Translations under genes and position numbers: made by a program
The notes under the pieces: model-generated
What the model was told of the DNA's origin: nothing
Database searches by the model: none
What the model saw: the letters and a program-made list of their open reading frames with translations, nothing else
Shown here: positions 34,710 to 44,264 of the stretch, piece by piece
How the letters are laid out: every line of letters starts with the position of its first letter
Numbering within the stretch: the first letter of the stretch is position 1
Source: Phormidesmis sp963710175
Lineage (GTDB): Bacteria > Cyanobacteriota > Cyanobacteriia > Phormidesmidales > Phormidesmidaceae
Assembly: GCA_963710175.1 (NCBI GenBank)
Contig: CAVPZC010000001.1
Location: forward strand, 62,001 to 126,000
Length of the DNA stretch: 64,000 nucleotides
Direction: 5' to 3'

Positions 34710-34719
34710 ATGATCTTTC

Positions 34720-35247
34720 CTAATCTCCTAGCTGTGCAATGCTCTGGTCAACCAGTTTGGTCTGAAGGCCGTCTTGTTCAAGTATTTGGGGGAGACGCGA
34801 TCGCACCTTGTCTAGCGCCATCTGCGACACTTGCTGACGCAGCTCCTGCATCACCCGGTCCTGCTGAGAAGAAATATCCTGCTGAGCAGATGCCTTCAGC
34901 CGTTCAATATCTTTAGCTGACTGCGCCATCACCGCCTGACGAGCGCTCTCAGCATTGCCGGTCGCCTCAGTCCGAATTCGCTCAGCCTCTTTTTTGGCCA
35001 TTTGCAGCTTCTGCTGCTGTTCAGCTAGAGAGGAAGACGCCTTCTTCTGCCTAGCCTCAGCTTCTGTAATTGCCTTCTCAATCTCTTCGCGCCGCTCTTG
35101 AAGCTTGCCACCCAAAAAGCTGCGGCCAAAGTAAAAAAGGACGCCAATAATAATGATCAAGTTGATCAAGTTGGTTTCGAGGATGTCGAAATTTAGTCCG
35201 AATCCTTTTGTCTCAGAGGCCAGCAGCCCCAACGCTTCCGTGAACAC
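34720..35247 (-). CDS. atpF: ATP synthase b subunit
   Basis: Peripheral stalk, 175 residues. One N-terminal transmembrane helix (NLINLIIIIGVLFYFGRSFLG) is followed by a long charged coiled-coil helix rich in Glu, Arg, Lys and Gln (residues about 55-160). Distinct from b', which lies directly upstream; cyanobacteria use the b/b' pair where most bacteria use two identical b chains. Confidence 0.96.
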   Translation of the reverse strand: MFTEALGLLASETKGFGLNFDILETNLINLIIIIGVLFYFGRSFLGGKLQERREEIEKAITEAEARQKKASSSLAEQQQKLQMAKKEAERIRTEATGNAESARQAVMAQSAKDIERLKASAQQDISSQQDRVMQELRQQVSQMALDKVRSRLPQILEQDGLQTKLVDQSIAQLGD

Positions 35248-35289
35248 TTTCGTTACCTATACTGCATTTGTGCTTCTTTGGGTGTTTCT

Positions 35290-35778
35290 TTACGCTGCTG
35301 AACCTAACAACTTGCCCAAAATCTGATCGCTCAAAGAATCGACCTGCTCTTCTAGCTGACCGAGTGCCGCCGATTTCTGCTGGTCCAATTCCTGCTGTAC
35401 GGCTTCGCGCTGAGCTGCTGCTTCACTCTGAGCTGCCGCCTGGTTCTCAGCAGCAATTTTTTGAGCCTCAGCCTGAGCTGTCTCAATCACCCCACGCGCT
35501 TCCCGGCGCGTATCTGCTAGAGACTGCTCATATTCAGCTGCGAGCTTTTCAGCTTTTGCCAACCGCTCCTGAGCATTTGCCTTAGTACTTCGTACGTAGG
35601 TATCGCGCTCATCAATGGCTTTACCCAAAGGCTTGTAAAAAATAGCGTTAAGTATCGCCATCAAAATCAAAAATTGAATCGCCATCAGAGGCAGCGTGGC
35701 ATCTATATCAAATAGACCGCCTGCTTCTTCGGTCGTTTCAACCGCTTCAACCGCGAGTAATGTCAGTCCCGTCCACAT
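35290..35778 (-). CDS. atpF2: ATP synthase b' subunit
   Basis: Second peripheral-stalk subunit, 162 residues. A short N-terminal lead (about 25 residues), one transmembrane helix (LPLMAIQFLILMAILNAIFYKPLG) and an Ala/Glu/Gln-rich coiled-coil (AEKLAAEYEQSLADTR and onward). It precedes the b gene by 42 bp, as in other cyanobacteria, where it is named atpG. Confidence 0.95.
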   Translation of the reverse strand: MWTGLTLLAVEAVETTEEAGGLFDIDATLPLMAIQFLILMAILNAIFYKPLGKAIDERDTYVRSTKANAQERLAKAEKLAAEYEQSLADTRREARGVIETAQAEAQKIAAENQAAAQSEAAAQREAVQQELDQQKSAALGQLEEQVDSLSDQILGKLLGSAA

Positions 35779-35854
35779 GGTTCTTCTCTAGATTTAAAAT
35801 TCAAAAGCAAAGCAGGGTTAAAGACACCCGTCTCAAACCCCGCTTCTGAGAAAC

Positions 35855-36100
35855 TTACGCGAAGGGGTTGGCAAACAAGAGAACTAGCGAAACCACCAGA
35901 CCGTAAATAGTCAGTGCTTCCATAAATGCCAGACTGAGCAGCAGGGTGCCGCGAATTTTGCCTTCAGCTTCGGGCTGACGGGCAATCCCTTCTACAGCCT
36001 GACCCGCTGCATTACCTTGACCAATACCAGGGCCGATAGCCGCTAGGCCAACAGCCAAAGCAGCCGCAATTACAGATGCGCTAGCGATAGTAGGATCCAT
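35855..36100 (-). CDS. atpE: ATP synthase c subunit
   Basis: Proton-translocating ring subunit, 81 residues, two transmembrane helices. The glycine-rich first helix (GLAAIGPGIGQGNAAG), the polar loop ARQPEAEGKIRG and the ion-binding Glu in SLAFMEALTIYGLV are all present. It lacks any leader, as is normal. Plastid-style name atpH. Gaps of 197 bp before and 76 bp after leave room for translation-control structure, expected because c is needed in many copies. Confidence 0.98.
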   Translation of the reverse strand: MDPTIASASVIAAALAVGLAAIGPGIGQGNAAGQAVEGIARQPEAEGKIRGTLLLSLAFMEALTIYGLVVSLVLLFANPFA

Positions 36101-36297
36101 GATGTTCTTCCTTGTGTGTTTTAGCGTGTGATGGCTGACCCCGACAGCCTGACCTGAATAGAGGCCAGTTGGGGAAGTCAGCTAAGAGTGAGATTAATGA
36201 GAGTCTCTATCTCTCAAGGAGCGGCGATCGCCCCTATTCGGTTCGCACGTAGCGTTTCGATAGCGCCAGAGCCTGAGTAATCTTCAGGCGGTGAGCG

Positions 36298-37038
36298 CTA
36301 ATGCTCTCCGTGCCCTTCAATTGCTTCAGCGATGTAAGCTGCTGCCAGCGTCGCAAAAATCAGCGCCTGAATCGCACTGGTAAACAGACCCAGCACCATC
36401 ACTGGCAGCGGCACAAACAGCGGCACCAAAAGCACCAGCACCGCAACTACCAGCTCGTCCGCTAGAATGTTGCCAAAAAGTCGGAAGCTGAGGGAAAGCG
36501 GCTTGGTGAAGTCTTCTAAGATGTTGATGGGCAGCAGAACCGGTGTCGGCTCAATGTACTTGGCAAAGTAGCCCAGCCCGCGCTTGCGAAAGCCTGCGTA
36601 AAAGTAGGCCAGGGAGGTCAGCAGCGCTAGCGCAACCGTGGTGTTGATGTCGTTAGTCGGCGCGGCCAGTTCGCTGCCTGGAATGTGAATAAGCTTCCAG
36701 GGAATCAGCGCGCCTGACCAGTTAGAGACAAAAATGAATAAAAACAGCGTGCCAACAAAAGGCACCCACGGGCGATATTCCTTCTCACCGATTTGATCCT
36801 TGGCCAAATCGCGAATAAAGTCCAGCGCGTACTCCATAAAGTTCTGCATGCCGGAGGGCACCCGCTCTATTTTGCGAGTTGCCAGGAAAGATACGCCGAT
36901 TAAGAGCGCCGACACAAACCAGGAAACCAGGAAGACCTGACCGTGAAGCTTCAAGCCGCCAATATTCCAGTAGTAGTGTTGACCCACTTCCAGCTTTGCT
37001 AGAAGCGAAGGGTCAAAGAAGTGCAGGGTGTTTAGCAT
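36298..37038 (-). CDS. atpB: ATP synthase a subunit
   Basis: Membrane stator subunit with the proton half-channels; 246 residues and five to six transmembrane helices. The essential Arg lies in LSLSFRLFGNILADELV, followed by a final Gln/Glu-bearing helix (FTSAIQALIFATLAAAYIAEAIEGH). Follows the atp1 gene by 55 bp. In cyanobacterial literature it is atpI; here the bacterial symbol is used. Confidence 0.97.
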   Translation of the reverse strand: MLNTLHFFDPSLLAKLEVGQHYYWNIGGLKLHGQVFLVSWFVSALLIGVSFLATRKIERVPSGMQNFMEYALDFIRDLAKDQIGEKEYRPWVPFVGTLFLFIFVSNWSGALIPWKLIHIPGSELAAPTNDINTTVALALLTSLAYFYAGFRKRGLGYFAKYIEPTPVLLPINILEDFTKPLSLSFRLFGNILADELVVAVLVLLVPLFVPLPVMVLGLFTSAIQALIFATLAAAYIAEAIEGHGEH

Positions 37039-37093
37039 CGCCGTTTAATTCTCTTCGTTAAATTCTCTTCTGCGTGCCTGCGCTGGTATTGCC

Positions 37094-37582
37094 TCATGCC
37101 TTTTGCTGAGGAAGGACAGCAGTCCACAATACGAACGTAATCAGGGCGGCTTTATAGGTCAAAAAACCCAAAAAGACGGGCAGCACCGATAGCTGCTGCC
37201 ACTGCGTTGCAACGACAAGCACGCCAATTAAGACAGCTAGCCGTCCGCTGCTTGACTTAGGGGCCTCTCGACCGATTTTTCCAACGCTTCTCGCCAGCAT
37301 TCTTAAATAAACCACGCCCGTGCAGGCACCGATTACGTAGTTGAGCGCTGTGTTAAGTGAGTAAAAGCCCCAAACACATAGAAAAATCACAGCGCTGAAG
37401 GCAACTGTCAGCCTGAGCAAATCCTGCTGAAGCTGATAGTAATCCTGCATAGCCGTTCCAGAAGGTGGCGGCAAAACGGCTGTTGGCTCCTGTTCGGCCT
37501 TGGCCAACTCTACCTCACCCAATTTCTCAGATGTGGCTAAGAATTCCTCTGGTGTTTCAGTTGTTTTTTCGGCAAAAGTCAC
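37094..37582 (-). CDS. atp1: ATP synthase accessory protein Atp1/AtpI-like
   Basis: First gene of the operon. A soluble N-terminus of about 55 residues rich in Thr, Glu and Pro, then four transmembrane helices (LRLTVAFSAVIFLCVWGF; LNYVIGACTGVVYLRML; GRLAVLIGVLVVATQWQQ; FLTYKAALITFVLWTAVL). Atp1/UncI proteins help assemble the c ring. The start codon is GTG at 37582. Length 162 is longer than bacterial AtpI because of the extended N-terminus, seen in cyanobacteria. Confidence 0.85.
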   Translation of the reverse strand: MTFAEKTTETPEEFLATSEKLGEVELAKAEQEPTAVLPPPSGTAMQDYYQLQQDLLRLTVAFSAVIFLCVWGFYSLNTALNYVIGACTGVVYLRMLARSVGKIGREAPKSSSGRLAVLIGVLVVATQWQQLSVLPVFLGFLTYKAALITFVLWTAVLPQQKA

Positions 37583-37709
37583 AGCGGCAAAATGCGGAAA
37601 AAGTTCGTCAGACCAGTCAGTTTAAGACAGGGTTAATCTGTGCCAAACCAAGGCTGATCATATCATGGCAACAATACTTAGCAAAAAAACTTTGACCAGA
37701 GAACAGGCG

Positions 37710-38957
37710 TTAGTTTTGTGGCAGCGCTAACATAATTAGCTGCTTAGTCTGGAGAAGCCGCACGCCCTCTAGCGATAGGCCGCTTTCTGAAAGGATGTCG
37801 GCGACCGATAGCAGCTGCTTAGGTGCGCACTTTTCTAAGAAGGAAAATTCTGCTGCTGTAATCGAGACGACCTGATAGTTGTAGTCGAAAAAGCTGCGGC
37901 TGGGCCAGCCTTCCATGCAGGGGTGGCGCTCAGGAATCGCGGATAGCAGGGTTTGATCGTCCGCCCAGTCAGTTTTTTCGAGCGGTGGGCGGCTGAGAAA
38001 AAATTCAAAGTGGGTCACCTCCGGGTCGAGCAGTTCGGTCAGTCTGTAGCGATCGCGCTCACTCAATCCCGCTGCCCGGTCGACCAGATCTGGCGCGGTG
38101 CCAATCAATCTGGAGAGATCCCAATACTGCGGATTGGAAAAGCCAACAAAATCGAGCCCTGAAGAATCGATTAACTCAAACAGCGTTTTCACGTTGTAGT
38201 CGATTTCCTGAGGATGCACGTACATATCGGCAAAGCATTCGTCTCGCTGGTTTTCTAGTGCCCAGCGGGTTTCTTCTCGCTTTCGCAGCCGGTTTTGCTC
38301 AGGTAGAGATGAAAATAGCGTGCGGCCTACCTGAACGCCGTCTTTGTAGTCGCCCTGGCGATCGCCTTGCAGGAGGGCGATCGCCGCTTGAGTCAGCTGA
38401 ATCTCCCAGCGGCCCAGCTCGGCGTAGACAAAAATATGGAAGATGCCGCCGGGAGCCAGTTTTTTCGCCAGGGCCTGAATGCCTCTAACCGGGTCGGGCA
38501 GATGGTGCAGCACCCCTACGCAGTTAATTAGGTCAAACTCGCCCGGAATTTGGTCCACATCGTAAATACTGAGATTGTGAAACGCTACTCGATCTGCGCC
38601 AGACCGCTGACAGCGCTCGGTGGCAACGGCTACTGCCCCTGCACTCAAATCCATCCCGACAACGTCAGCCTCAGGATTGAGATGGACCAAATACTCGGTG
38701 CCCACGCCCGTACCGCAGCCCGCATCTAAAATCCGCACTTGCCCTAGCTGTGGCTTACGCCCTGTACAAAAGCTATAGGCAGAAGGCCAGTGCCAGCGCC
38801 AGTTGTAGCCAGGTGGCGCTTCGTCTAATAGCGGCTCAGGCGGGAAGGGATAGGTGTCATAGAGCTGGGCGACCGCCGCACTGACCTCTGAATTTGAACG
38901 CGCTGTTGCTGAAGCAGATTGAGATGCCGAAGATTGAGATGCTGAAGACTGCGTCAT
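37710..38957 (-). CDS. Class I SAM-dependent methyltransferase
   Basis: Rossmann methyltransferase with motif I VRILDAGCGTGVGTEY, the acidic end of strand 2 (VVGMDLSAGAV) and the post-motif GVLHHLPDP that marks substrate-pocket methyltransferases. An N-terminal YDTYPFPPEPL segment and a long C-terminal half (about 200 residues) match a cyanobacterial family of unknown substrate. The ATG at 38957 is preferred; the first residues are a low-complexity Ser/Gln/Ala repeat from short tandem duplications at about 38927-38950. Divergent from apcE. Confidence 0.85.
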   Translation of the reverse strand: MTQSSASQSSASQSASATARSNSEVSAAVAQLYDTYPFPPEPLLDEAPPGYNWRWHWPSAYSFCTGRKPQLGQVRILDAGCGTGVGTEYLVHLNPEADVVGMDLSAGAVAVATERCQRSGADRVAFHNLSIYDVDQIPGEFDLINCVGVLHHLPDPVRGIQALAKKLAPGGIFHIFVYAELGRWEIQLTQAAIALLQGDRQGDYKDGVQVGRTLFSSLPEQNRLRKREETRWALENQRDECFADMYVHPQEIDYNVKTLFELIDSSGLDFVGFSNPQYWDLSRLIGTAPDLVDRAAGLSERDRYRLTELLDPEVTHFEFFLSRPPLEKTDWADDQTLLSAIPERHPCMEGWPSRSFFDYNYQVVSITAAEFSFLEKCAPKQLLSVADILSESGLSLEGVRLLQTKQLIMLALPQN

Positions 38958-39295
38958 AGCCACTGGGTTTACTTGATTTATACAGATAGGGAGCCTCTTC
39001 ACAGCATCCCTTAGCCCGTCCACCGAAGTAAAAATGAAGGAAACCAAAAGTTACAAAACTTATCTCTACTCTCAGAGAGTTCAAACGATCCCGTATGATC
39101 GATAGAGGAAAGGTTTGAGACGTTCTTCATTTGTCTGGACAGCGCTCCAGATAGAACGGTAGCGGATCAAACAATACGGTTCTTAACAATACCGCAGTTG
39201 CCTTTCCAAATCGTTTTACTCTGAAAGCACCAGCTCTAAACAGCCCATTACTTTTGACGAGTCCTCATTCTTATATAGGGAGTCTTTGAGAACCC
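38958..39295. promoter_or_regulatory. Divergent upstream region, methyltransferase and apcE
   Basis: About 340 bp with the apcE promoter and 5' leader. Near 39048-39064 the sequence GTTACAAAACTTATCT partly resembles the HLR1 (RpaB) double hexamer, but the second half is imperfect. No ORF or RNA gene supported. Confidence 0.4.
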
Positions 39296-42046
39296 ATGAC
39301 AGTGACAGCCAGCGGCGGCAGCTCTGTAGCACGGCCCCAACTTTACCAAACTCTGCCTGCCTCAACGATTGCTCAAGCAGAGCAAAAAGATCGCTATATG
39401 GAGCGCACCGAACTCGGTGAACTCAAGACTTTCTTTAGTTCAGGGATGAAGCGATTGGTGATCGCCCAGACTCTGACTCGCTATTCCGAACTAATCGTCT
39501 CTCAGGCAGCCAACCGGATCTTCACCGGCGGCTCTGCTCTGTCATACCTGGAGAAGCCCGGCGATGCGCCAATGGAGATGACCCGAGGCGGCGTACCCTT
39601 AGACGAAAAGGAATCCGCCAGACTCGGCACCTCTACATTCATCGATAGCAAAGACAGCGGCAGCGGCGGCATTTTAGACAGCGTCCGCAACCTGCTAGTT
39701 AACAACCCCGAAGTCGGGCCAACCCCTGCTGGCTTCAGGCCGATTAACGTGGCTCGCTATGGCCCTAGAAACATGCAAAAGTCCCTGCGGGACATGAGCT
39801 GGTTTTTACGCTACCTCACCTATGCGATCGTGGCGGGCGACCCCAACATCATCAAAGTAAACGTGCGCGGTCTGCGAGAGATCATCGAAAACGCCTGCTC
39901 AACGCCAGCGACCTTAGTCGCTATCCAAACCATGCGCGGCGCATCAGTCACCTACTTCAAAGGTGACGCAGAAGCTCAAGACATCCTGCGGCAATACTTC
40001 GATGTCATGCTCACCGAATTTCGTGAGCCCACGCCTTCTAACAAGCTGCGACAGCGTCCCTCGCCCGATCTGCAAGGGCTCCAGCTCCCTCAGATCTACT
40101 ACAACGCCTCAGAGCGCCGCCCCGTATACGCGATGAAGTCCGGCCTTTCTAGCGTTGAGAAAAACGACGTCGTTAAAGCTGCTTATCGTCATGTCTTCGA
40201 GCGCGACATCACCCGCGCTTACTCCCAGTCCATTTCCGATCTAGAGTCAAAGGTGAAAAACGGCGAGATTTCCATGAAGGAATTCGTTCGCCGATTGGCC
40301 AAGTCGCCGCTCTATCGCAAGCAGTTCTTCGAGCCCTTCATCAACAGCCGGGCATTGGAACTCGCGTTCCGCCACATTCTCGGTCGCGGCCCTAGCTCTA
40401 GAGAAGAAGTGCAAAAGTACTTTTCCATCGTCTCTGAAGGCGGCCTGTCTAAGCTGATTGATGCTCTGGTCGATTCGAACGAGTACGCTGACTACTTTGG
40501 CGAAGAAACCGTTCCTTACATTCGCGGACTGGGTCAAGAAGCGCAGGAATGCCGCAATTGGGGCGCGCAGCAAGATCTGTTTAACTACAGCGCGCCTTTC
40601 CGCAAAGTGCCTCAGTTTGTCACCCTGTTCGCCTCCTATGAGCAGCCGCTGCCCGACCAGCATGTCTACGGCGCGGGTAACGATCCGCTAGAGATCCAGT
40701 TCGGCGCAATCTTTCCTAAAGAGACGCGCAATCCCAGCAGCAGCCCGGCTCCCTTTAATAAAGACACTCGGCGCATTCTTATCCACCAGGGCGCGGGTAT
40801 CAATAACCAGGTCAGCAATCCAGCGGCGCGGCCCGAAGCGCCTGGTTCGCTGGGGGCAAAGGTCTTTAAGATGCAGCAGAATGCCTTTACAGGCGACAAT
40901 TCAGCCAGCATCAAGTTCACTGAAAAGTCTACGAAGACTATCATTGACGCCATCTACCGTCAGGTGTTTGGCTATGAGGTATTTGCCGGGCAGCGGCTGA
41001 AAACCGCTGAAAATCGTTTGGAAACAGGCGAAATTAACGTCCGCGACTTTGTCAGAGCTGTTGCTAAGTCGGAGCCTTTCCGCAAGCGCTACTGGACTTC
41101 GCTATACGTGATGAAGGCTGTTGAGTACATTCACCGTCGCTTGCTAGGTCGTCCGACCTACGGCCGGCAGGAGACGAACAAGTACTTCGATATCTGTGCT
41201 AAGCAGGGTTTCTATGCGCTGATTGACGCCATCGTGGACTCGCAGGAATACACCGAATGCTTTGGGGAAGATACGGTGCCCTATGAGCGGTATTTGACGC
41301 CGGGCGGGCAGGCAATGCGATCGCTTAGAGTAGGCTCTATTCAAGACACTGGCACTCGGGTAGAGGCGCTGAGCACGCCGCGCTTCATCGAGCTAGGGGC
41401 CGTTTCTACAGAGCGACCCACGCCCGAAGTGGAGCAGCGCATTCGTCAGGGCGTCAGCGTACAGCGCGAGCAGAAAAAGATCTTCAAGCTCACCAATACA
41501 GCCGATAAGTCTGCTGTGAAAACGGTTGCTCAAGCAGCCTATCGCCAGATCTTTGAACGTGACATTGCGCCTTACGTCATCAAGGGCAACGAGTTTTCCG
41601 AGCTGGAAAGCAAGCTAGGCAACAGCGAAATCAACCTCAAAGAATTTATTGAGGAACTGGGCTGCTCTGGGCTCTACATCAAAGAGTTCTATGCGCCTTA
41701 TCCCAATACCAAGGTGATTGAACTAGGGACTAAGCACTTCCTGGGCCGGGCTCCTCAAGACCAAGGGGAGATTCGCAAGTACAACAAAATTCTTGCGGCT
41801 GAAGGCATTCGCGGCTTTATCCGCGCTCTAGTAGACACCCCAGAATACGCTCAGTACTTTGGCGAAGATACCGTACCCTACCGGCGTTTCCCCACGCTGC
41901 CAGCGGCTAACTTCCCCAATACCGAGATTCTCTACAATCGTCTGACCAAACAAAGCGATGAGGTAGTCGTCCCTAGCTTCGAGCCGGCGGACACGTCTAC
42001 GCCCGTAGAACAAATGCCGCTAATGGCCAGCGCTACTGGAGAATAG
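39296..42046 (+). CDS. apcE: Phycobilisome core-membrane linker ApcE (LCM)
   Basis: Anchors the phycobilisome to the thylakoid and acts as terminal energy emitter. Residues 20-240 form an allophycocyanin-like domain with its usual loop insertion (about 80-150); Cys201 in REIIENACS is the likely phycocyanobilin attachment. Three linker repeats follow (about 285-430, 545-680, 740-880), each with the KEFVRRLAKS-type and YFGEDTVPY-type ends. Three repeats predict a three-cylinder core. Length 916 fits. Start is ATG 39296, preceded by AGGGAG. A strong terminator follows, separating it from apcA. Confidence 0.98.
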   Translation: MTVTASGGSSVARPQLYQTLPASTIAQAEQKDRYMERTELGELKTFFSSGMKRLVIAQTLTRYSELIVSQAANRIFTGGSALSYLEKPGDAPMEMTRGGVPLDEKESARLGTSTFIDSKDSGSGGILDSVRNLLVNNPEVGPTPAGFRPINVARYGPRNMQKSLRDMSWFLRYLTYAIVAGDPNIIKVNVRGLREIIENACSTPATLVAIQTMRGASVTYFKGDAEAQDILRQYFDVMLTEFREPTPSNKLRQRPSPDLQGLQLPQIYYNASERRPVYAMKSGLSSVEKNDVVKAAYRHVFERDITRAYSQSISDLESKVKNGEISMKEFVRRLAKSPLYRKQFFEPFINSRALELAFRHILGRGPSSREEVQKYFSIVSEGGLSKLIDALVDSNEYADYFGEETVPYIRGLGQEAQECRNWGAQQDLFNYSAPFRKVPQFVTLFASYEQPLPDQHVYGAGNDPLEIQFGAIFPKETRNPSSSPAPFNKDTRRILIHQGAGINNQVSNPAARPEAPGSLGAKVFKMQQNAFTGDNSASIKFTEKSTKTIIDAIYRQVFGYEVFAGQRLKTAENRLETGEINVRDFVRAVAKSEPFRKRYWTSLYVMKAVEYIHRRLLGRPTYGRQETNKYFDICAKQGFYALIDAIVDSQEYTECFGEDTVPYERYLTPGGQAMRSLRVGSIQDTGTRVEALSTPRFIELGAVSTERPTPEVEQRIRQGVSVQREQKKIFKLTNTADKSAVKTVAQAAYRQIFERDIAPYVIKGNEFSELESKLGNSEINLKEFIEELGCSGLYIKEFYAPYPNTKVIELGTKHFLGRAPQDQGEIRKYNKILAAEGIRGFIRALVDTPEYAQYFGEDTVPYRRFPTLPAANFPNTEILYNRLTKQSDEVVVPSFEPADTSTPVEQMPLMASATGE

Positions 42047-42092
42047 ATCCGCAGCCAACGCCTAGAAACTCAGTCGTTGAATGCTCTGTGAA

Positions 42093-42116
42093 GGGCGCAA
42101 CATGTTGCGCCCTTTT
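42093..42116 (+). terminator. Rho-independent terminator of apcE
   Basis: GGGCGCAAC (42093-42101) and GTTGCGCCC (42104-42112) form a perfect 9-bp stem with a two-base top, so the real loop opens slightly; TTTT follows. It lies 47 bp after the apcE stop. Confidence 0.93.
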
Positions 42117-42510
42117 CTGCGTGGCTCAGCCAGCTACACTGAACCGCTGGTTACCGTCAATTTCTGAGGATCTTTATTACGAAATATTTCCAAACCTCTA
42201 AGAAGGTCAGCGGAATACCGGAAAATGTTTACGGAAGGTAGCTGAGCCGAACAAGATGAGCTTGCTTAAAGCGTAGACCTCACGAACTGATATCTTGTTT
42301 GCTTGCAAGCGGAAAAGTTTGAATTTCTACAGTAAGTCGTTTGTCAGTTCTCCTCTCGTTCTTAGAACCCAATGCTCCAAAAGCCGCACCGCAGTTTGCA
42401 AAGCATTGACAGTTTGGGTCCAGAGATGACGTCGCTGACTAAAGCTTAGCTATTTGTTTTTTGAAAGCCAGTTGCACTCATCTGGTTTATTCTTTCGGAG
42501 GAATCCATTA
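42117..42510 (+). promoter_or_regulatory. apcA upstream leader region
   Basis: About 390 bp between the apcE terminator and apcA. A strong ribosome-binding site (CGGAGGA) lies about 8 bases before the ATG at 42511. Long leaders before apcA are usual. An in-frame upstream ATG at 42454 exists but the family begins MSIVTKSIVNADAEARYL, so it is not used. Confidence 0.65.
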
Positions 42511-42996
42511 ATGAGTATAGTCACGAAGTCAATCGTGAATGCCGACGCTGAGGCCCGCTACCTCAGTCCCGGCGAATTAGATCGTATCAAAGGCTTTGTT
42601 ACCTCTGGTGAGCGTCGTGTACGCATCGCTCAGGTTCTTACAGAGTCTCGTGAGCGCATCGTCAAGCAAGCTGGCGATCAGCTGTTCCAGAAGCGTCCTG
42701 ATGTGGTCTCCCCCGGTGGCAATGCCTACGGTGAAGAGATGACCGCAACTTGCCTGCGCGATATGGACTACTATCTGCGTCTGATCACCTACGGTGTGGT
42801 CGCAGGCGATGTCACCCCGATTGAAGAAATCGGCCTGGTTGGTGCTCGTGAAATGTACAACTCTCTTGGCACCTCCATCCCCGCGATGGCTGAGTCAATT
42901 CGCTGCATGAAGAACATTGCTGGCTCCATGATGTCCGGGGAAGATGCTGAAGAGGCCGCCTCTTACTTCGACTACGTGGTTGGCGGATTGCAGTAA
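42511..42996 (+). CDS. apcA: Allophycocyanin alpha subunit
   Basis: Core light-harvesting phycobiliprotein, 161 residues. The bilin-binding Cys lies in MTATCLRDMDYYLRLITYG; the region RPDVVSPGGNAYGEEM is characteristic. Pairs with ApcB to form the trimers of the phycobilisome core. The start is set by the ribosome-binding site 8 bases upstream and by the family N-terminus. The gap to apcB is 56 bp, so the two are cotranscribed. Confidence 0.98.
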   Translation: MSIVTKSIVNADAEARYLSPGELDRIKGFVTSGERRVRIAQVLTESRERIVKQAGDQLFQKRPDVVSPGGNAYGEEMTATCLRDMDYYLRLITYGVVAGDVTPIEEIGLVGAREMYNSLGTSIPAMAESIRCMKNIAGSMMSGEDAEEAASYFDYVVGGLQ

Positions 42997-43052
42997 GCCT
43001 CTGCTGCCCTTGTTCTTTCATCATTCAAAGTCAACTTTAAGGAAGCGCACCC

Positions 43053-43538
43053 ATGCAAGACGCAATTACTGCTGTTATTAATGCTTCAGACGTTCAAGGT
43101 AAATATCTTGATCAGTCTTCGATGGATAAGCTCAAAGCTTATTTCCAAACTGGTGAGCTGCGCGTTCGTGCGGCTACTTCCATCAGTGCTAACGCTGCCG
43201 AAATCGTGAAGGAAGCAGTGGCTAAGTCCCTCCTGTATTCCGACATCACTCGTCCCGGCGGCAACATGTATACGACCCGTCGCTATGCTGCCTGCATTCG
43301 CGACCTCGACTACTACCTCCGCTACTCCACCTATGCGATGCTCGCAGGTGATCCTTCCATTCTCGATGAGCGCGTGCTCAACGGTTTGAAAGAGACCTAC
43401 AATTCGCTAGGCGTTCCAGTTGGTGCGACTGTTCAGGCTATTCAGGCCATGAAAGAAGTCACTGCTAGCTTGGTTGGCGCTGATGCTGGTAAAGAAATGG
43501 GCGTGTACTTTGACTATATCTGCTCTGGCTTAAGCTAG
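43053..43538 (+). CDS. apcB: Allophycocyanin beta subunit
   Basis: Beta subunit of the core phycobiliprotein, 161 residues. Bilin Cys lies in RYAACIRDLDYYLRYSTYAM, and RPGGNMYTTRR contains the Asn usually methylated in beta phycobiliproteins. AAGGAA precedes the ATG. A long spacer with stem-loops follows before apcC, typical for setting a lower amount of linker. Confidence 0.98.
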   Translation: MQDAITAVINASDVQGKYLDQSSMDKLKAYFQTGELRVRAATSISANAAEIVKEAVAKSLLYSDITRPGGNMYTTRRYAACIRDLDYYLRYSTYAMLAGDPSILDERVLNGLKETYNSLGVPVGATVQAIQAMKEVTASLVGADAGKEMGVYFDYICSGLS

Positions 43539-43637
43539 TCGGCAGTTAGTCCTCACTGAGCGCGGTCGAGGCTGTAAGAGCCAGCCCGCTTCGGTAAAAA
43601 TAGGACATCTTATCAATTGATGTTCCTTCTCCTCTGT

Positions 43638-43750
43638 CTAGAAGTCTGGGGTGAGTGTTAGAAAATTAAAGGCTTAGCAGGAAGAGGCTTAAACCCTCAT
43701 CAAATCCTGAGAGGCTTTGATCGGTTAGCATTGGCTCTTTAGACTTCTAG
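43638..43750 (+). promoter_or_regulatory. Long-range stem in the apcB-apcC spacer
   Basis: CTAGAAGTCT (43638-43647) pairs with AGACTTCTAG (43741-43750), extendable by flanking pairs to about 11 bp, enclosing about 93 bases. A smaller hairpin (GGCTGTAAGAGCC) sits nearer apcB at about 43569-43582. It may be a processing or partial-termination signal that lowers apcC relative to apcAB (inference). Confidence 0.5.
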
Positions 43751-43993
43751 ATAGTGTTTAGATGTTTAAAGCGTGATTTCAGTCAGTGGACTTGCTCCAC
43801 GTAACCGTGTCAGAGATATCTCTCAGCAGACATTGGCAGACAAGCCGAAACCGGATGCTGCGATGTCCTATCAGTCAGAGGCTGAAGAGGTAGGCACGTT
43901 CCTTTCCCCTGTTTCTCTAAGCTTGTCGGATGATTTGAGCTTACAGATTGAGGCTTTACAGATTTTAGTTCAGGTACCAGAGAGGCCCTTCTT

Positions 43994-44197
43994 ATGCGAA
44001 TGTTTAAAGTGACTGCTTGTGTTCCTAGCCAAACCAGGATTCGCACCCAGCGTGAGCTACAGAACACCTACTTTACGAAGCTGGTTCCCTACGACAACTG
44101 GTTTAAAGAGCAGCAGCGCATCCAAAAGATGGGCGGTACCATTGTGAAAGTAGAGTTGGCTACCGGTCGCCAGGGCGCAAACACTGGCCTGGCATAG
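43994..44197 (+). CDS. apcC: Phycobilisome small core linker ApcC (LC 7.8)
   Basis: Small linker that caps or stabilises the core trimers, 67 residues. The start MRMFKVTACVPSQ and the segment RELQNTYFTKLVPYDNWF...MGGTIVKVELATG are the family signature (CpcD-like fold). A 79-codon frame overlapping its start is a shadow. The terminator follows after about 70 bp. Confidence 0.98.
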   Translation: MRMFKVTACVPSQTRIRTQRELQNTYFTKLVPYDNWFKEQQRIQKMGGTIVKVELATGRQGANTGLA

Positions 44198-44264
44198 CTT
44201 TGATAGGTATCGAAAGTAGATATCGTTAATTGTGACAGGGCTTGTCTGACAAGTATTTGCTGGT

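Noticed and set aside
39048..39064. HLR1-like RpaB site before apcE
   Set aside because: Only the first hexamer fits; the second half has too many mismatches to call.
43773..44012. 79-codon plus-strand ORF before apcC
   Set aside because: Overlaps the apcC start in another frame, has no family-like pattern and sits in a structured spacer.
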